Source: DATDCV01 sp036524155 (GTDB taxonomy: Bacteria > Verrucomicrobiota > Verrucomicrobiia > Limisphaerales > UBA8199). From it: a stretch of DNA of 51,600 nucleotides. Under the pieces are notes generated by a model, which was not told where the DNA came from, ran no database searches, and worked only from the letters and a program-made list of their open reading frames with translations. A program made the position numbers and the translations under genes. Location: NCBI GenBank assembly GCA_036524155.1, contig DATDCV010000643.1, positions 1 to 51,600 on the forward strand. The letters are read 5' to 3'. Shown in pieces: positions 27,979 to 37,138 of this stretch (the stretch's first letter is position 1; each line of letters opens with the position of its first letter).

Positions 27979-28108
27979 AGAAACAGTTGTACGGAAGGGG
28001 AGGCGTCGCGCAACCGTGCAGGTTTTGGTTTTCCCGTGAATTCTTTGGATGGCGGTGCCGCCGTGGCAGACGCAGCGGACCTGCAGCTCTTCCGTGGACG
28101 GCCAACTA

Positions 28109-29287
28109 TCAGACCGAAGTTCGCCAAACCGCCGGTGCCAAACCCGTCTTGCTCTTGAATGCCTGGCGGAAGCTATTCGAGTCGGGATAGCCGACGCGCC
28201 GGGCGACCTCTTTTATGGGCCGGAGAGGATCCGCCAGCAGATCTTTGGCTTTGGCCAAACGCAGTTCGCTCAGGTAGTCCTGGAACCTGAGTCCCGTCAT
28301 ACGCGAGAATAGATCCGAAAGATAGCTGGCATTCATACCGACACTGGCGGCGAAGCCTTTGAGATGAGCGGCTTCTGTGTAATGGTGCTGGAGGTGCTCA
28401 AGCAGCCTGCGAACCGCCATCGCTCCGCGGCTCTCGACATTGGTGGTTGCAGGCGGCTCCCCCAACCAGGGCAGCCGACTCGCAAGCTCTCTTCGCAGCC
28501 TGGCCTCTTCCACTTGATGGTGGTGGAGAAGCCGGTCCGCGCGCTCCATTTGCAGCCGGGCGCAGGTCGCGAGGGTCGTCTGCTGCAAATCGTGGAGCAG
28601 GAGGCGAAGCAGGTTCCCCGCGTGTTCAAAGACTGTAACAGCCAGGGTCTGAGCCGGAGGCGGGCGAAGCCCTATCGACACCGAATCCGGGTGGAACGTG
28701 GCGGCCGAGGATCCGTTGTTACCCGGCGGTGGAGCCGCGCGGCCGTCCGCTCTGGACCGGAGCATGGCTGTGAGCATGACAAAACCGTTGAGCGAAACGG
28801 TTCCCCAACAATTCATCATACCACAAGCTCCCGTGAACCTGTGACATCGGACCCCCGCCCTCCGGGCCAGTCTCCAATGCTTGCCCATACACCTGAGACA
28901 GTGAACGGAGCGGGGCGCTGTTGGAGAGCGCACTCTGCGGAGCGTTTTCGGACAGACCGTGGGCAGCAGCACCTGAACGGGGAACGCCTTCAGATCGTGC
29001 CAGTAAAAATAGAGGCGCACGCCCGCCAGGTCCCTGAACACGCGTCTTAATTTGCCCGCGGAACCCTGCTGCACAAGGCGCTGGCATCTCCTGAAAAAAA
29101 GCACCTGCTGCTGGGAAATCGCCTCGACCTTCGGGAACCAGCCGGGAGCGTTCGCCTCCTGGTTATCCGATCGGGGACTTGCGGCACCCTGAGAACGCCT
29201 GCCCCTGATGCCGGTGGCCGCCAGACTAGTTATCGCGCTGGCGATGCCGACCGCCCCGCGGCCGCCACTGTATTTCACGATGGCCAT
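28109..29287 (-). CDS. PocR-like sensor, AraC-family transcriptional regulator (second copy)
   Basis: A regulator of up to 392 residues. The N-terminal region from about residue 60 (QQQVLFFRRCQRLVQQG, RVFRDLAGVRLYFYWHD) and the cysteine-rich part VHCLRCMGKHW and VRCHRFTGACGMMNCWG resemble the PocR/GAF-like sensory domain. The C-terminal 100 residues are an AraC DNA-binding domain (LKGFAASVGMNASYLSDLFS, IKEVARRVGYPDSNSFRQAF). The exact start is uncertain; the first 50 residues are low-complexity. The beta-helix gene follows 131 bases downstream and is a plausible target. It has the same architecture as the regulator at 5644-6609 but is not a recent duplicate. Confidence 0.8.
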   Translation of the reverse strand: MAIVKYSGGRGAVGIASAITSLAATGIRGRRSQGAASPRSDNQEANAPGWFPKVEAISQQQVLFFRRCQRLVQQGSAGKLRRVFRDLAGVRLYFYWHDLKAFPVQVLLPTVCPKTLRRVRSPTAPRSVHCLRCMGKHWRLARRAGVRCHRFTGACGMMNCWGTVSLNGFVMLTAMLRSRADGRAAPPPGNNGSSAATFHPDSVSIGLRPPPAQTLAVTVFEHAGNLLRLLLHDLQQTTLATCARLQMERADRLLHHHQVEEARLRRELASRLPWLGEPPATTNVESRGAMAVRRLLEHLQHHYTEAAHLKGFAASVGMNASYLSDLFSRMTGLRFQDYLSELRLAKAKDLLADPLRPIKEVARRVGYPDSNSFRQAFKSKTGLAPAVWRTSV

Positions 29288-29863
29288 CCTGCCGTTTCTG
29301 TTCGCCTGAAGTTAGTATTGCCCTCGCACCGTCAGCGCGGGGGAATCTCCCGGTAGCCCCTGCCCCAGTAATGCCGCCAATAAACCCGGCGTCATTGGTG
29401 GTGCGTTTAGGTATTAAACACCTTTCTTCTCGAACGCGCCATCTATTTTTTCTGGTGTTTCACACCGCCACGGTGTCGTGTGGGGCGGAATTACATTTCT
29501 ATCGATCCGGCAAGCCGCGCAGGAGCCTTTCTAATCATTGAGCAGCATGACCTCGTCGGCCATGCCGGGGTCTTTTTCTACGCGGCTTTCTGTCGCACTC
29601 ACGGGTTCTCGATATTAAGGGGTGGCTGTTTTTGGGGTAAAGCCCAATGGGCCAACTACGGTAACTCTCCCTTGATCCTTCGCGAAAACCGCGGTAGGGC
29701 GCGCACTCCGCTGCGCGCCGGAGCATGCGAGGTGATCGTGCGGCGGGAAGCGGGTGCGCGCCCTGCCTTCACCTGTCATTGCACGTTGCCCCTCTTCGCT
29801 GAGGATTGGAGTAACCCTTCAGTCTTGGATGGGAACCACTGCAGACAATGGGGCGCACCTCAT
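29288..29863. other. Intergenic region with orphan leader
   Basis: 576 bases without a convincing gene. It contains leader repeat copy B (29592-29656). The minus-strand frame that this leader would start (GTG at 29602) encodes only VSATESRVEKDPGMADEVML and then LND before a stop, so it is either a tiny peptide or a leader without its gene. A GGGCGCGCACTCCGC word at about 29698-29712 resembles the arm of the inverted repeat next to copy A. Confidence 0.5.
29592..29656 (-). repeat. Leader repeat copy B
   Basis: 65 bases, about 90 percent identical to 25114-25177. The ATG start and AAGGA box of copy A appear here as GTG and GAGAA. The shared stretch from GGGGTGGCTG to GGGCCAAC is intact apart from one extra T. 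Confidence 0.8.
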
Positions 29864-30898
29864 TCAACCGATGGCCGCGGCTGCGGCCTGCCGGACTTGC
29901 AGGTCTGGATCCGACAGCAGCGGAGACAGCACCTGGGCGATGTGCTTATGGGGTATTCGCCCGAGAAACTGAACCGCGGCCAGCCGGACCTCCGAACTGG
30001 GGTCCTGGAGCAAGCTAAGAAAGTGAGCCGGCGGTGAGTCCTCGCGTTGCGCCAGCGCTTGGGCGGCCGCCAGCCTCATTTGCGGGTCCCGATGACGGAA
30101 GATCTTCAACATTTCCTCGGTAATTTCAGGGTCCTTGATTTTGCCCAGGTCGTGGACCGCAGAAATGCGGGCCAGCAGATCGGTGCTTCGCAACGCCGCC
30201 CGCAATTCCCTGATTCGAGCCGGATGGGTGCTGGCCTTTAACTCCTCAGCCGCTAGGCGGCGGAAAAAGCTGGTGTCTTGATAGCCTGCAATCGCCGGAT
30301 CCGTCGGGACTCTGCCGAGGGGAACCGGAGCCGGCGTATTGCCCAGGGTGATTTCGAACCAGGCCAGTTCCTCCCGCGTGGAGGGTCTCCAACCCATGGA
30401 TCGCAATGCCCCGGCCACTGCGATCCGGACCGCGGCGTCCGGATCCCTTAGACAACCCGCCAGCGCCTTTATCGAACGCGCATCTCCCAGCCTCTCCAAA
30501 GCGCGAGCAGACGCCTCGCGGACCTCGAAACTCTCGTCTTGAAGGGCACCGACCAGGGATTTCAAGGCATCCGCCGTGTTGGCTGTCGCCAAACCTCGCA
30601 CCGCAGCGCAGCGCACCTGCGCGTTCTCGTCGTCCAGGTGGGCAAAAAGCAGCGCCGTATCGCTTGGGCGGTCGGAAACAGCGAGGTTTTGCACGCCTCT
30701 GCGCCGCACTCGAGGGTTCGGCGATTTCAGGCGTAGCTTATTCAACAAGGACCTAAGGGGTCCTGCGGCTCGACCTGCCAAGCCGATACCGGATTCAGCA
30801 CTTTGAACCATAGGGGAAACAATCGGCTTCGCGCCTTCAACAACGGAAGAAATAAGGGCCTTGGCACCTTCAACAATCGAAGCTACATGAGAAGACAT
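29864..30898 (-). CDS. HEAT-repeat protein
   Basis: A protein of about 344 residues starting MSSHVASIVEGAKALISSVV; the frame is open to 31147 but the extra N-terminus is non-repetitive and Pro/Gly-rich. A short N-terminal duplication (VEGAKALISS / VEGAKPIVSP) precedes at least six HEAT/PBS-lyase-like repeats, for example ENAQVRCAAVRGLATANTAD, ESFEVREASARALERLGDAR and DPQMRLAAAQALAQREDSPP. Such arrays bind proteins; no catalytic domain is present. It is divergent from recQ. Confidence 0.78.
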   Translation of the reverse strand: MSSHVASIVEGAKALISSVVEGAKPIVSPMVQSAESGIGLAGRAAGPLRSLLNKLRLKSPNPRVRRRGVQNLAVSDRPSDTALLFAHLDDENAQVRCAAVRGLATANTADALKSLVGALQDESFEVREASARALERLGDARSIKALAGCLRDPDAAVRIAVAGALRSMGWRPSTREELAWFEITLGNTPAPVPLGRVPTDPAIAGYQDTSFFRRLAAEELKASTHPARIRELRAALRSTDLLARISAVHDLGKIKDPEITEEMLKIFRHRDPQMRLAAAQALAQREDSPPAHFLSLLQDPSSEVRLAAVQFLGRIPHKHIAQVLSPLLSDPDLQVRQAAAAAIG

Positions 30899-31150
30899 AC
30901 CACGTGAGGTCACGCATAAACCTTGCCAACTGGCGAGTCCTGGACCTGGGAAATTCCTGGATCCTTCCCCGGTGGAAGAACATCTCGCTAGACCCGGTAC
31001 GTTGCAGACTGGAGCAATTGCCCACGCGGCTGACACTGGCCTAGCCACAGCGGCTGGCCGAACCCCGAATCCCGGCGTGGTTATTGCGCGGCTGGGCCCC
31101 GATGGCCCGGGAGTATCGACAGCCAGCTCAAAAGCTTTTAAAGTCAACCG

Positions 31151-33346
31151 GTGGATTCAACCGAGCCAGAGCTGTTGCCGCTGCTAAAGCGGTTCTTCGG
31201 CTTCACTTCCTTCAGACCGCTCCAGGAAGAAATCATCAGGGATGCGCTCGCGGGGCGAGATGTGTTTGCGCTGCTGCCGACTGGCGGCGGGAAATCGCTC
31301 TGTTTCCAGATGCCGGCCATGGCGCGACCGGGCCTGACCGTGGTGGTTTCCCCGCTCATCGCCCTGATGAAAGACCAGGTGGACGGGCTTCAGGCGAGCG
31401 GCGTGCCGGCGACATTTCTCAACTCGTCCCTCGCGGCTGGTGAATCGAGAGCCCGGCTGCGCGGATTGCATCACGGGGAGTTCAGGCTGCTGTACGTCGC
31501 TCCCGAACGGTTGATGCTCTCGGGCTTCCTCTCGGATTTGCAGCGTTGGGATGTGAAATTGCTGGCCATCGACGAGGCGCACTGCATTAGCGAATGGGGC
31601 CACGATTTCCGGCCCGAATACCGTCAGTTGTCACATTTGCGCGAGCTGGCACCCAAGGTGCCCGTCATGGCCTTGACGGCGACAGCGACGGAACGAGTGC
31701 GCCACGACATCGTCACCCAATTGAAGTTGCGCGACCCGGCTTGCTATGTGGCGAGTTTCAACCGGCCCAATCTCACGTACCGGGTGTTTGCCAAGAGCAA
31801 AGCCTATCAACAGGTGCTCGAGTTTGTGCGCGCCCGCCCTCGCGAGAGCGGCATCGTGTATTGCCAGGCGCGCAAGACTGCCGAGAGCCTGGCGGACAAG
31901 CTGTCGGAGGGCGGCGTCAAAGCGAAACCGTATCACGCCGGCCTCACCCCCGCACAGCGCACCGCCAACCAGGAACTTTTCCTGCGCGACGAGGTGCGGG
32001 TGATCTGCGCGACGATCGCTTTCGGGATGGGGATCAACAAGCCAAACGTGCGGTACGTGATCCACTATGATTTGCCGAAGAACATCGAAGGCTACTACCA
32101 GGAAACGGGGCGGGCAGGCCGGGACGGATTGCCCAGCGAATGCCTGCTGCTTTTCAGCGCGGGCGATGTCGTCAAGCAGCTCAGGTTCATCGATGAGAAG
32201 CCCGACCCGCGGGAGCGAACGATAGCCCGCACTCAGTTGGACCAGATGGTTCATTACGCCGAGAGCGCCGCCTGCCGTCGGGGAGAGTTGTTGGGATATT
32301 TCGGCGAGAAATTCGATTCGGAGGTTTGCGGAGGATGCGACAACTGCCTCGCCCCGCGCGCCACCTACGATGGGACCGTGGCGGCCCAGAAGTTTCTCTC
32401 GTGCATTTACCGGATCCGCCAAAAGAGCGGCTTCGATTTCGGCATCAACCAGGTGGTCGAAGTGCTGACCGGCGCCGACACGGACAATATCCGAAAGTGG
32501 GGGCACGAAAAGCTCTCGACCTACGGAGTTGGCCGGGAGCATACACGCCCGGAATGGAAGGTCATCGGCCGCGAACTCACGCGGCTGGGACTGGTCCAAC
32601 AATCGCCGGAAAAATTCAACTCCCTGAGTTTGACTGCAGCAGGCCTCGCCCTGCTCAAAGAACGGAAGCCGCTCAGGCTGACCATGCCGGTGACCACCCC
32701 GGCGCCGCCAGAACACAGGGTCGGGGAGATTACCTGTGACGAGCCGCTTTTCGAACGCCTGGTGAACCTGCGCAAATCGCTGGCGGACAAATTGAATCTC
32801 CCGACCCACATTGTGCTGTCCGATGTTACGCTGCGGCAGATGGCCAGGGACTATCCGGCGAACGAACGTCAACTCTCCGCCATCAGCGGCATGACCGAAA
32901 AGAAGCTGAAGGAATTCGGAACTCTTTTCCTCGCGGAGGTTGCCGCCTACCTGCAAATCAACGCGCGCCAGATTTTCGCCCAAACTTCCTTCGAAGTCGC
33001 GGCCCCGGTGAAACCTGGGCGGCCAGCAAGACGACGGCTGGCAGACGATGGAGAATATTACGACCGGGACCTTTTCGAACGGCTGCGCGAGGTCCGGAAG
33101 CGGTTGGCCCAGGAACGCTGTTTGCCCGCTTACATCATTCTGCACGATTCCGCCCTTCGTCAGGTCGCGCGAGCGTATCCGCAAAACCGCGAGCACTTCG
33201 CCGCCATACCGGGAATTGGGCCAAAAAGAGCAGGGGATTTCGGTGAGCTATTCCTCAGTGAAATCAGGAGCTACCTCCATGACAGCGCTCAATCCGGCCG
33301 CAGTGGACACGTTGCCTGCCGCGGTGATGCCGAGCGCCAAGCCTGA
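31151..33346 (+). CDS. recQ: ATP-dependent DNA helicase RecQ with tandem HRDC domains
   Basis: A 731-residue helicase starting at GTG 31151. Motif I is ALLPTGGGKSLCFQMPA, motif II is AIDEAHCISEWGHDFRPEYR and motif VI is QETGRAGRDG. The RQC zinc site is CRRGELLGYFGEKFDSEVCG followed by GCDNC. The winged helix follows (GREHTRPEWKVIGRELTRLG). Two HRDC domains end the protein: FERLVNLRKSLADKLNLPTH and FERLREVRKRLAQERCLPAY; one is usual in E. coli RecQ, two or three occur in other bacteria. It unwinds DNA during recombination and repair. The window also encodes a divergent RecQ fused to a phosphoribosyltransferase. Confidence 0.95.
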   Translation: MDSTEPELLPLLKRFFGFTSFRPLQEEIIRDALAGRDVFALLPTGGGKSLCFQMPAMARPGLTVVVSPLIALMKDQVDGLQASGVPATFLNSSLAAGESRARLRGLHHGEFRLLYVAPERLMLSGFLSDLQRWDVKLLAIDEAHCISEWGHDFRPEYRQLSHLRELAPKVPVMALTATATERVRHDIVTQLKLRDPACYVASFNRPNLTYRVFAKSKAYQQVLEFVRARPRESGIVYCQARKTAESLADKLSEGGVKAKPYHAGLTPAQRTANQELFLRDEVRVICATIAFGMGINKPNVRYVIHYDLPKNIEGYYQETGRAGRDGLPSECLLLFSAGDVVKQLRFIDEKPDPRERTIARTQLDQMVHYAESAACRRGELLGYFGEKFDSEVCGGCDNCLAPRATYDGTVAAQKFLSCIYRIRQKSGFDFGINQVVEVLTGADTDNIRKWGHEKLSTYGVGREHTRPEWKVIGRELTRLGLVQQSPEKFNSLSLTAAGLALLKERKPLRLTMPVTTPAPPEHRVGEITCDEPLFERLVNLRKSLADKLNLPTHIVLSDVTLRQMARDYPANERQLSAISGMTEKKLKEFGTLFLAEVAAYLQINARQIFAQTSFEVAAPVKPGRPARRRLADDGEYYDRDLFERLREVRKRLAQERCLPAYIILHDSALRQVARAYPQNREHFAAIPGIGPKRAGDFGELFLSEIRSYLHDSAQSGRSGHVACRGDAERQA

Positions 33347-33403
33347 GCTCGCAGTGTGGAATAACGAGACCTGGCCCCAGTAGCAGAAGGCGCGGAACGC
33401 CTG

Positions 33404-34462
33404 TCAGCGCGGGCGTTGATGGCTGAAGTGCTCCTCGAACTCGGCCCAGGCAGAAGGCGCCGCTTCCAGCGGCGCCTGGCACAATGGCACCCTGATAGCC
33501 TCGCAGGTCGGGCGCAAAGTCGCGGCCAACCGGGCGTTGTCTACGTGGATGCGCTCCGGGCGCGACTTGGCATTGCGAAATGCTTCAGTCAGCGCCGGTC
33601 CGGTCGCGTCCCTCAAGGGCGCCGCGCCGTGTGCGATCTTCGCGCAGAGCACGTAATGGGTAGCGCGGTCAACGATGATTGTCGCCCGCGCCAGGCACGG
33701 CCGGCCCTCCTTCTCATCGACGAAGGCCAACGTTGGCGTCAACGGCGCGACGATTTCCACGATCGAGTCGTGACGAATCGGCAGCTTGAGCAGGCTTTCC
33801 TGTTCGCAGGCCGAAAGGGCGACTGGCTCGGGGAGCGGCGCGGGCGGGGGCACGAACGGCAGCCACTCGATATCCTCGGCGCGAAGCGTGGATTCCTCAC
33901 CGGCAGGAATGATCGGCACGAGTGCTTCGAGAGGCTCTTTGTGGAGCGGCCTGCTCTTCTCGCGCAGGCACACGAACCGGGCAACTTTCCGCAACAACTC
34001 CGTCATCAAACGCGCTTCCACGTCGGTCACGCCCCACGGGTACCATCCGGGTCGGGTGCTCTCAAACCGGGGCCAGACCGGCCCTTGACCCTTCGGTTTG
34101 AATCCCGCGGCCGCCAGGGTATTTAGATCGCTTTTCTGCAGCTCCTTTTTCCGGCACCACTCTATCTTTAAGCAGTCCATATCTTCCAAGCCCGCGTCCG
34201 GATCAGGTACCCGGCGATTGGTTGCCATGTCGTGTATCCACCTTAACCCGGCGTCATTACGATAGATCACCACCGCGAACATGGTCCCGAGTGTTCCCAG
34301 TATCGAAGCAACATGCAGCCTGCCGGTCGCCTCATCGCGCATGCCCAGCAACTCTAGATCCGACATGAATTCCCACGGGGCGACTCTGGCGATACGCTCA
34401 GCCTCGGCCAGCAACGGCCGACTGACTTCGGGGCTAAGTGACGCAGGAAAGAGCTTTGGCAT
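33404..34462 (-). CDS. Conserved hypothetical protein (possibly DUF7309/DUF6930-like)
   Basis: A 352-residue soluble protein with no signal peptide or membrane segment. Recognisable segments are ARVAPWEFMSDLELLGMRDE, ASILGTLGTMFAVVIYR and the C-terminal SRPERIHVDNARLAATLRPT with CQAPLEAAPSAWAEFEEHF. The layout recalls proteins of unknown function that pair DUF7309- and DUF6930-type domains; this name is from memory of motifs and uncertain. Function is unknown. It is convergent with recQ, with only 57 bases between the stop codons. Confidence 0.65.
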   Translation of the reverse strand: MPKLFPASLSPEVSRPLLAEAERIARVAPWEFMSDLELLGMRDEATGRLHVASILGTLGTMFAVVIYRNDAGLRWIHDMATNRRVPDPDAGLEDMDCLKIEWCRKKELQKSDLNTLAAAGFKPKGQGPVWPRFESTRPGWYPWGVTDVEARLMTELLRKVARFVCLREKSRPLHKEPLEALVPIIPAGEESTLRAEDIEWLPFVPPPAPLPEPVALSACEQESLLKLPIRHDSIVEIVAPLTPTLAFVDEKEGRPCLARATIIVDRATHYVLCAKIAHGAAPLRDATGPALTEAFRNAKSRPERIHVDNARLAATLRPTCEAIRVPLCQAPLEAAPSAWAEFEEHFSHQRPR

Positions 34463-34972
34463 GTCTCATCTTAACCAGCTTCTGCTCACTGGCGAGCGCG
34501 GAGGTTGCCCATATTTGTGGCAGAAATCCAGGTTGAACCGAGTCCATTTGTGGTACTGCGGCCGCTGGAGCGCCGGCACCTTCGCCTGTTCCGGCCCGCG
34601 TTCATAGGCTACCACTGGTTCTCGGGCAACGCGCTGCATTGCAACTTAGCTATACGCACCGACATAAGTCGCGCCGCGTGAGGGCACGCGGCCTACAACG
34701 AACTGTAGGCCTCGTGCCCCCACGCGGCGCAAGCATTTATGACGTCCAGTATGATAAGGCCTTCCGCTGACCGATGAGGAGGGTCGGCCCGGGCCTGAGC
34801 ACGGGCAAGCCCAAATCCGCCTGCTATGGAAGCCTTTACAGCGGGGCGGACGAGCAGTAAAATTCGCTTCGTGAACTCGAGGGGTCCATTACCGGCGAGC
34901 AGCCGTTTGGATATCCACCCATTCCCGCATGATATCCAGATCTGTTTAAGTACTTGTGAGGCTCGACGCATC
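34463..34972. other. Intergenic region with REP-like hairpin
   Basis: 510 bases with no gene I can support. The main structure is the long hairpin at 34671-34730, described separately. Confidence 0.5.
34671..34730. repeat. Long REP-like hairpin
   Basis: GCGCCGCGTG (34671-34680) pairs perfectly with CACGCGGCGC (34721-34730). Inside it GGGCACG and GGCCTACA pair with TGTAGGCC and CGTGCCC, leaving a 6-base loop. The word GGGCACGCGGCCTA also occurs in the terminator at 18233-18246, so both may belong to one family. Confidence 0.7.
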
Positions 34973-35320
34973 ATGCACTATTTCGGTTTAGTGCTACTCT
35001 TGTCCCTTACCAGCGGGTGCGTGTCACCGAGGCTCGATGGGCATCCGGCTTTGTTCGCTACCGTTCCAGAACCAATTGTCCCCCTTCCAACAGTAACCCC
35101 CTTTGGAGGTAAGCCAGAGGCGCGAAGGGCATATCTAGAGGGCTATTACCTCGGGTATTTGGCCGGGTTGGCTGGTAACCAGTCGCTGCATTACGATTAC
35201 CGTTCCCCCAGCCTGATAACAGTTGCTCACGATATGGGCTGCACGACGGGAAGTAATGATGGGTATACAGCCAGACGCAAACAGCAACACAAGTTGCTCA
35301 TGGATCAGACTCAGAGATGA
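34973..35320 (+). CDS. Small lipoprotein
   Basis: A 115-residue protein with a lipoprotein signal (MHYFGLVLLLSLTSGC) and ATG at 34973. The mature part holds ARRAYLEGYYLGYLAGLAGN and, near the end, GSNDGYTARRKQQHKLL, a YxxGYxxGY-type pattern seen in small verrucomicrobial lipoproteins. It is immediately followed by an attC-like sequence, so it may be a gene-cassette cargo. Function is unknown. Confidence 0.6.
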   Translation: MHYFGLVLLLSLTSGCVSPRLDGHPALFATVPEPIVPLPTVTPFGGKPEARRAYLEGYYLGYLAGLAGNQSLHYDYRSPSLITVAHDMGCTTGSNDGYTARRKQQHKLLMDQTQR

Positions 35321-35328
35321 GCGAATGC

Positions 35329-35424
35329 CGCCCAACAAATCACTTCACTCGACGCCGCGGTGGTTCTCTTGTTCCTTGGTGGAGGGCAGTGGCGTGGCGC
35401 GGGCAGTTTTTCGTTTAGGCTGCT
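35329..35424 (+). repeat. Possible attC-like site or integron-type repeat
   Basis: GCCCAAC (35329-35335) fits the R'' core RYYYAAC. About 85 bases later, GTTTAGGC resembles R' (GTTRRRY) with one extra base. The sequence between is imperfectly self-complementary and GC-rich, and it begins nine bases after the stop codon of a short ORF, as in gene cassettes. No integrase or second site is visible. Confidence 0.35.
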
Positions 35425-35581
35425 AGCATATGGGCAATCGTCGCATGGAACCGCTGATTCAGTTCCGGATACGATGGGCGGCTAATGGCGGGGAACATAT
35501 TTCTGAGTTTCCTGCTCCGTCGGCTTCAGAGGCTCGACGTGCCAGCGAAGCCAACGAGCTTCCAGGCGTACGAGTCGTCAG

Positions 35582-35653
35582 CGTCGAAGCGTTGAAGCGT
35601 TGAGCCGTGGAAACGTTAAAACGTTAAAACGTTGAAGCCTTGAAGCGTCGTGG
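35582..35653 (+). repeat. 8-bp-period tandem repeat (CGTTNNNN)
   Basis: Nine consecutive 8-base units, each starting CGTT or a one-base variant: CGTCGAAG, CGTTGAAG, CGTTGAGC, CGTGGAAA, CGTTAAAA twice, CGTTGAAG, CCTTGAAG, CGTCGTGG. It lies in a gene-free stretch (35425-35689). Confidence 0.85.
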
Positions 35654-35689
35654 GGCTGTTGTTTTCCGGGCTTTGATTTGCTGCGTGGG

Positions 35690-37051
35690 CTAATTCTCGG
35701 CCCTTGCGATGGGTCGGTGGCGCGGGATTTCCGCCTTAAAGTCACCCAAACTAACCCATTTTGTCCTCTTGCTAAGGTCCACCTCGGCGACCGCAACGGT
35801 GCCCCAGTCCCTGGCCTGGGCAAGCGCTTCGCCACTGTGATCGAATACCGCAGAGATCATCCAGTTTCGGGAGATGTCCTCGTAAGTGCTGCTGACGAGG
35901 TAAACATGGTTCTCACAAGCGCGGGCGCGAGCCAGCAGAGGATTGCACCCCCAGACGGGCCACGCGATCACTTCGGCGCCCCGATTGGACAATTCGCGGG
36001 CGACCTCAGGGAAGAAACCATCATAGCAAACCATCATGCCGAGCTTGCCGAACCGGGTTTGGAACACCGGGTAATCGCTGCCGGGGCAGATGCCGGCTTC
36101 GATCTCGCCCCGAGGCAGGCACACTTTACGGTATTTGCCCTCGAGGTTTCCGGCCGGGCCGAGCAATACGGCGACGTTATAGATGAGGTTCTGGTCGCGC
36201 TCGACGAGGCCGGCGACGAGATAGAGGTTGTGTTTTCTGGACAACGTTCCGAGATATTCGGTCGATGGGCCGGGCACAGGCTCGGCAACGTCGAGCATGG
36301 TTTTCCCCAAACCGACGAAAGTGAGGGTTTCGCCGATGACGACCAGATCGGCTCGTTTGGCGGCGGCCCCGGCGATGAGTGAGTCGAATTGGTGACAATT
36401 GTCCCTCGGCGTTTTGCCGCCGTTCGGTCGGTAGTGGACAGCGGCCAGACGCACCGTGCGTGCGGGTGGTTGAGGAGTTTCTTCGAGCGAAATCCGGCTC
36501 CACCGCACCTGACCGTTTGGCGCCCAGCGCAAATGGAGCGAAACGACAGCCTGCGCTGCCTTGCTAGGCGCCTGATAAATATCCGACACCTCGGTCCAGC
36601 CGCGGGCGTCGGCCACGCGCGTAGAGGGGAACTCGGTTTCGGCCGTGCCGACCGAGCCGCGCAGGTAACCGGCCACGGTCGGCTCATCCAGCGGCACAGC
36701 GTTACCCTGCGCATCGCGCCAATCCACCCTGGCTAGGAGGCTGCGACGCGGAACAGCGACCGACTTCGCCTGGTACAGCGCCGAGAACCGGTAGAATTTA
36801 CCGCCGCTGATGGGGAAGGTTTTGGTCCAGCAACCATCCTCGCCCTCGCGGCCGGCGCCTCGAATGACAAATGCGCCCAAGCGGTCGGGCCCCCCTTTGG
36901 GCTCGAAATGCCACTGCGGGCTGATCTCCTCGCGCGGCGCGGCCGTCCGCCATCCGGGCGGAGCACCGGCCGGAGGTTCGGCCGAGCGGAGGCAGGCTGA
37001 AGTGGAGATAAGAAAGACCCAGGCGGCCAAAGTGGTTTGCAGGCGCAACAT
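35690..37051 (-). CDS. Secreted nitrilase-superfamily carbon-nitrogen hydrolase
   Basis: A 453-residue exported protein with signal LRLQTTLAAWVFLISTSA. Residues about 25-195 form a beta-sandwich, carbohydrate-binding-like domain (FPISGGKFYRFSALYQAKSV). Residues about 200-450 are a nitrilase-fold amidase with the full catalytic triad: Glu in VVIGETLTF, Lys in LEGKYRKVCLPR and Cys in LGMMVCYDGFFPE. A carbon-nitrogen hydrolase outside the cytoplasm is unusual for the superfamily but common in Verrucomicrobiota and Planctomycetota. The substrate is unknown; an amide or nitrile group on an external compound is likely. Confidence 0.87.
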   Translation of the reverse strand: MLRLQTTLAAWVFLISTSACLRSAEPPAGAPPGWRTAAPREEISPQWHFEPKGGPDRLGAFVIRGAGREGEDGCWTKTFPISGGKFYRFSALYQAKSVAVPRRSLLARVDWRDAQGNAVPLDEPTVAGYLRGSVGTAETEFPSTRVADARGWTEVSDIYQAPSKAAQAVVSLHLRWAPNGQVRWSRISLEETPQPPARTVRLAAVHYRPNGGKTPRDNCHQFDSLIAGAAAKRADLVVIGETLTFVGLGKTMLDVAEPVPGPSTEYLGTLSRKHNLYLVAGLVERDQNLIYNVAVLLGPAGNLEGKYRKVCLPRGEIEAGICPGSDYPVFQTRFGKLGMMVCYDGFFPEVARELSNRGAEVIAWPVWGCNPLLARARACENHVYLVSSTYEDISRNWMISAVFDHSGEALAQARDWGTVAVAEVDLSKRTKWVSLGDFKAEIPRHRPIARAEN

Positions 37052-37138
37052 GGCTCAACGATAAGCCCGAAACCCGAAGGCCGGAACTCGAAAAAAGACT
37101 TAGTTCGTGGGAGCTCAATTGTGGTGGGCCGAGCATCC

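Noticed and set aside
29480..30037. 185-codon plus-strand open frame
   Set aside because: It crosses leader repeat B and the antisense of the HEAT gene and has no signal, motif or ribosome-binding site.
30899..31147. Upstream extension of the HEAT-repeat gene
   Set aside because: The extra 83 codons are Pro/Gly/Ala-rich, lack repeats and reach almost to the recQ start codon.
31631..33196. 521-codon minus-strand open frame
   Set aside because: It lies entirely antisense to recQ, whose motifs are complete.
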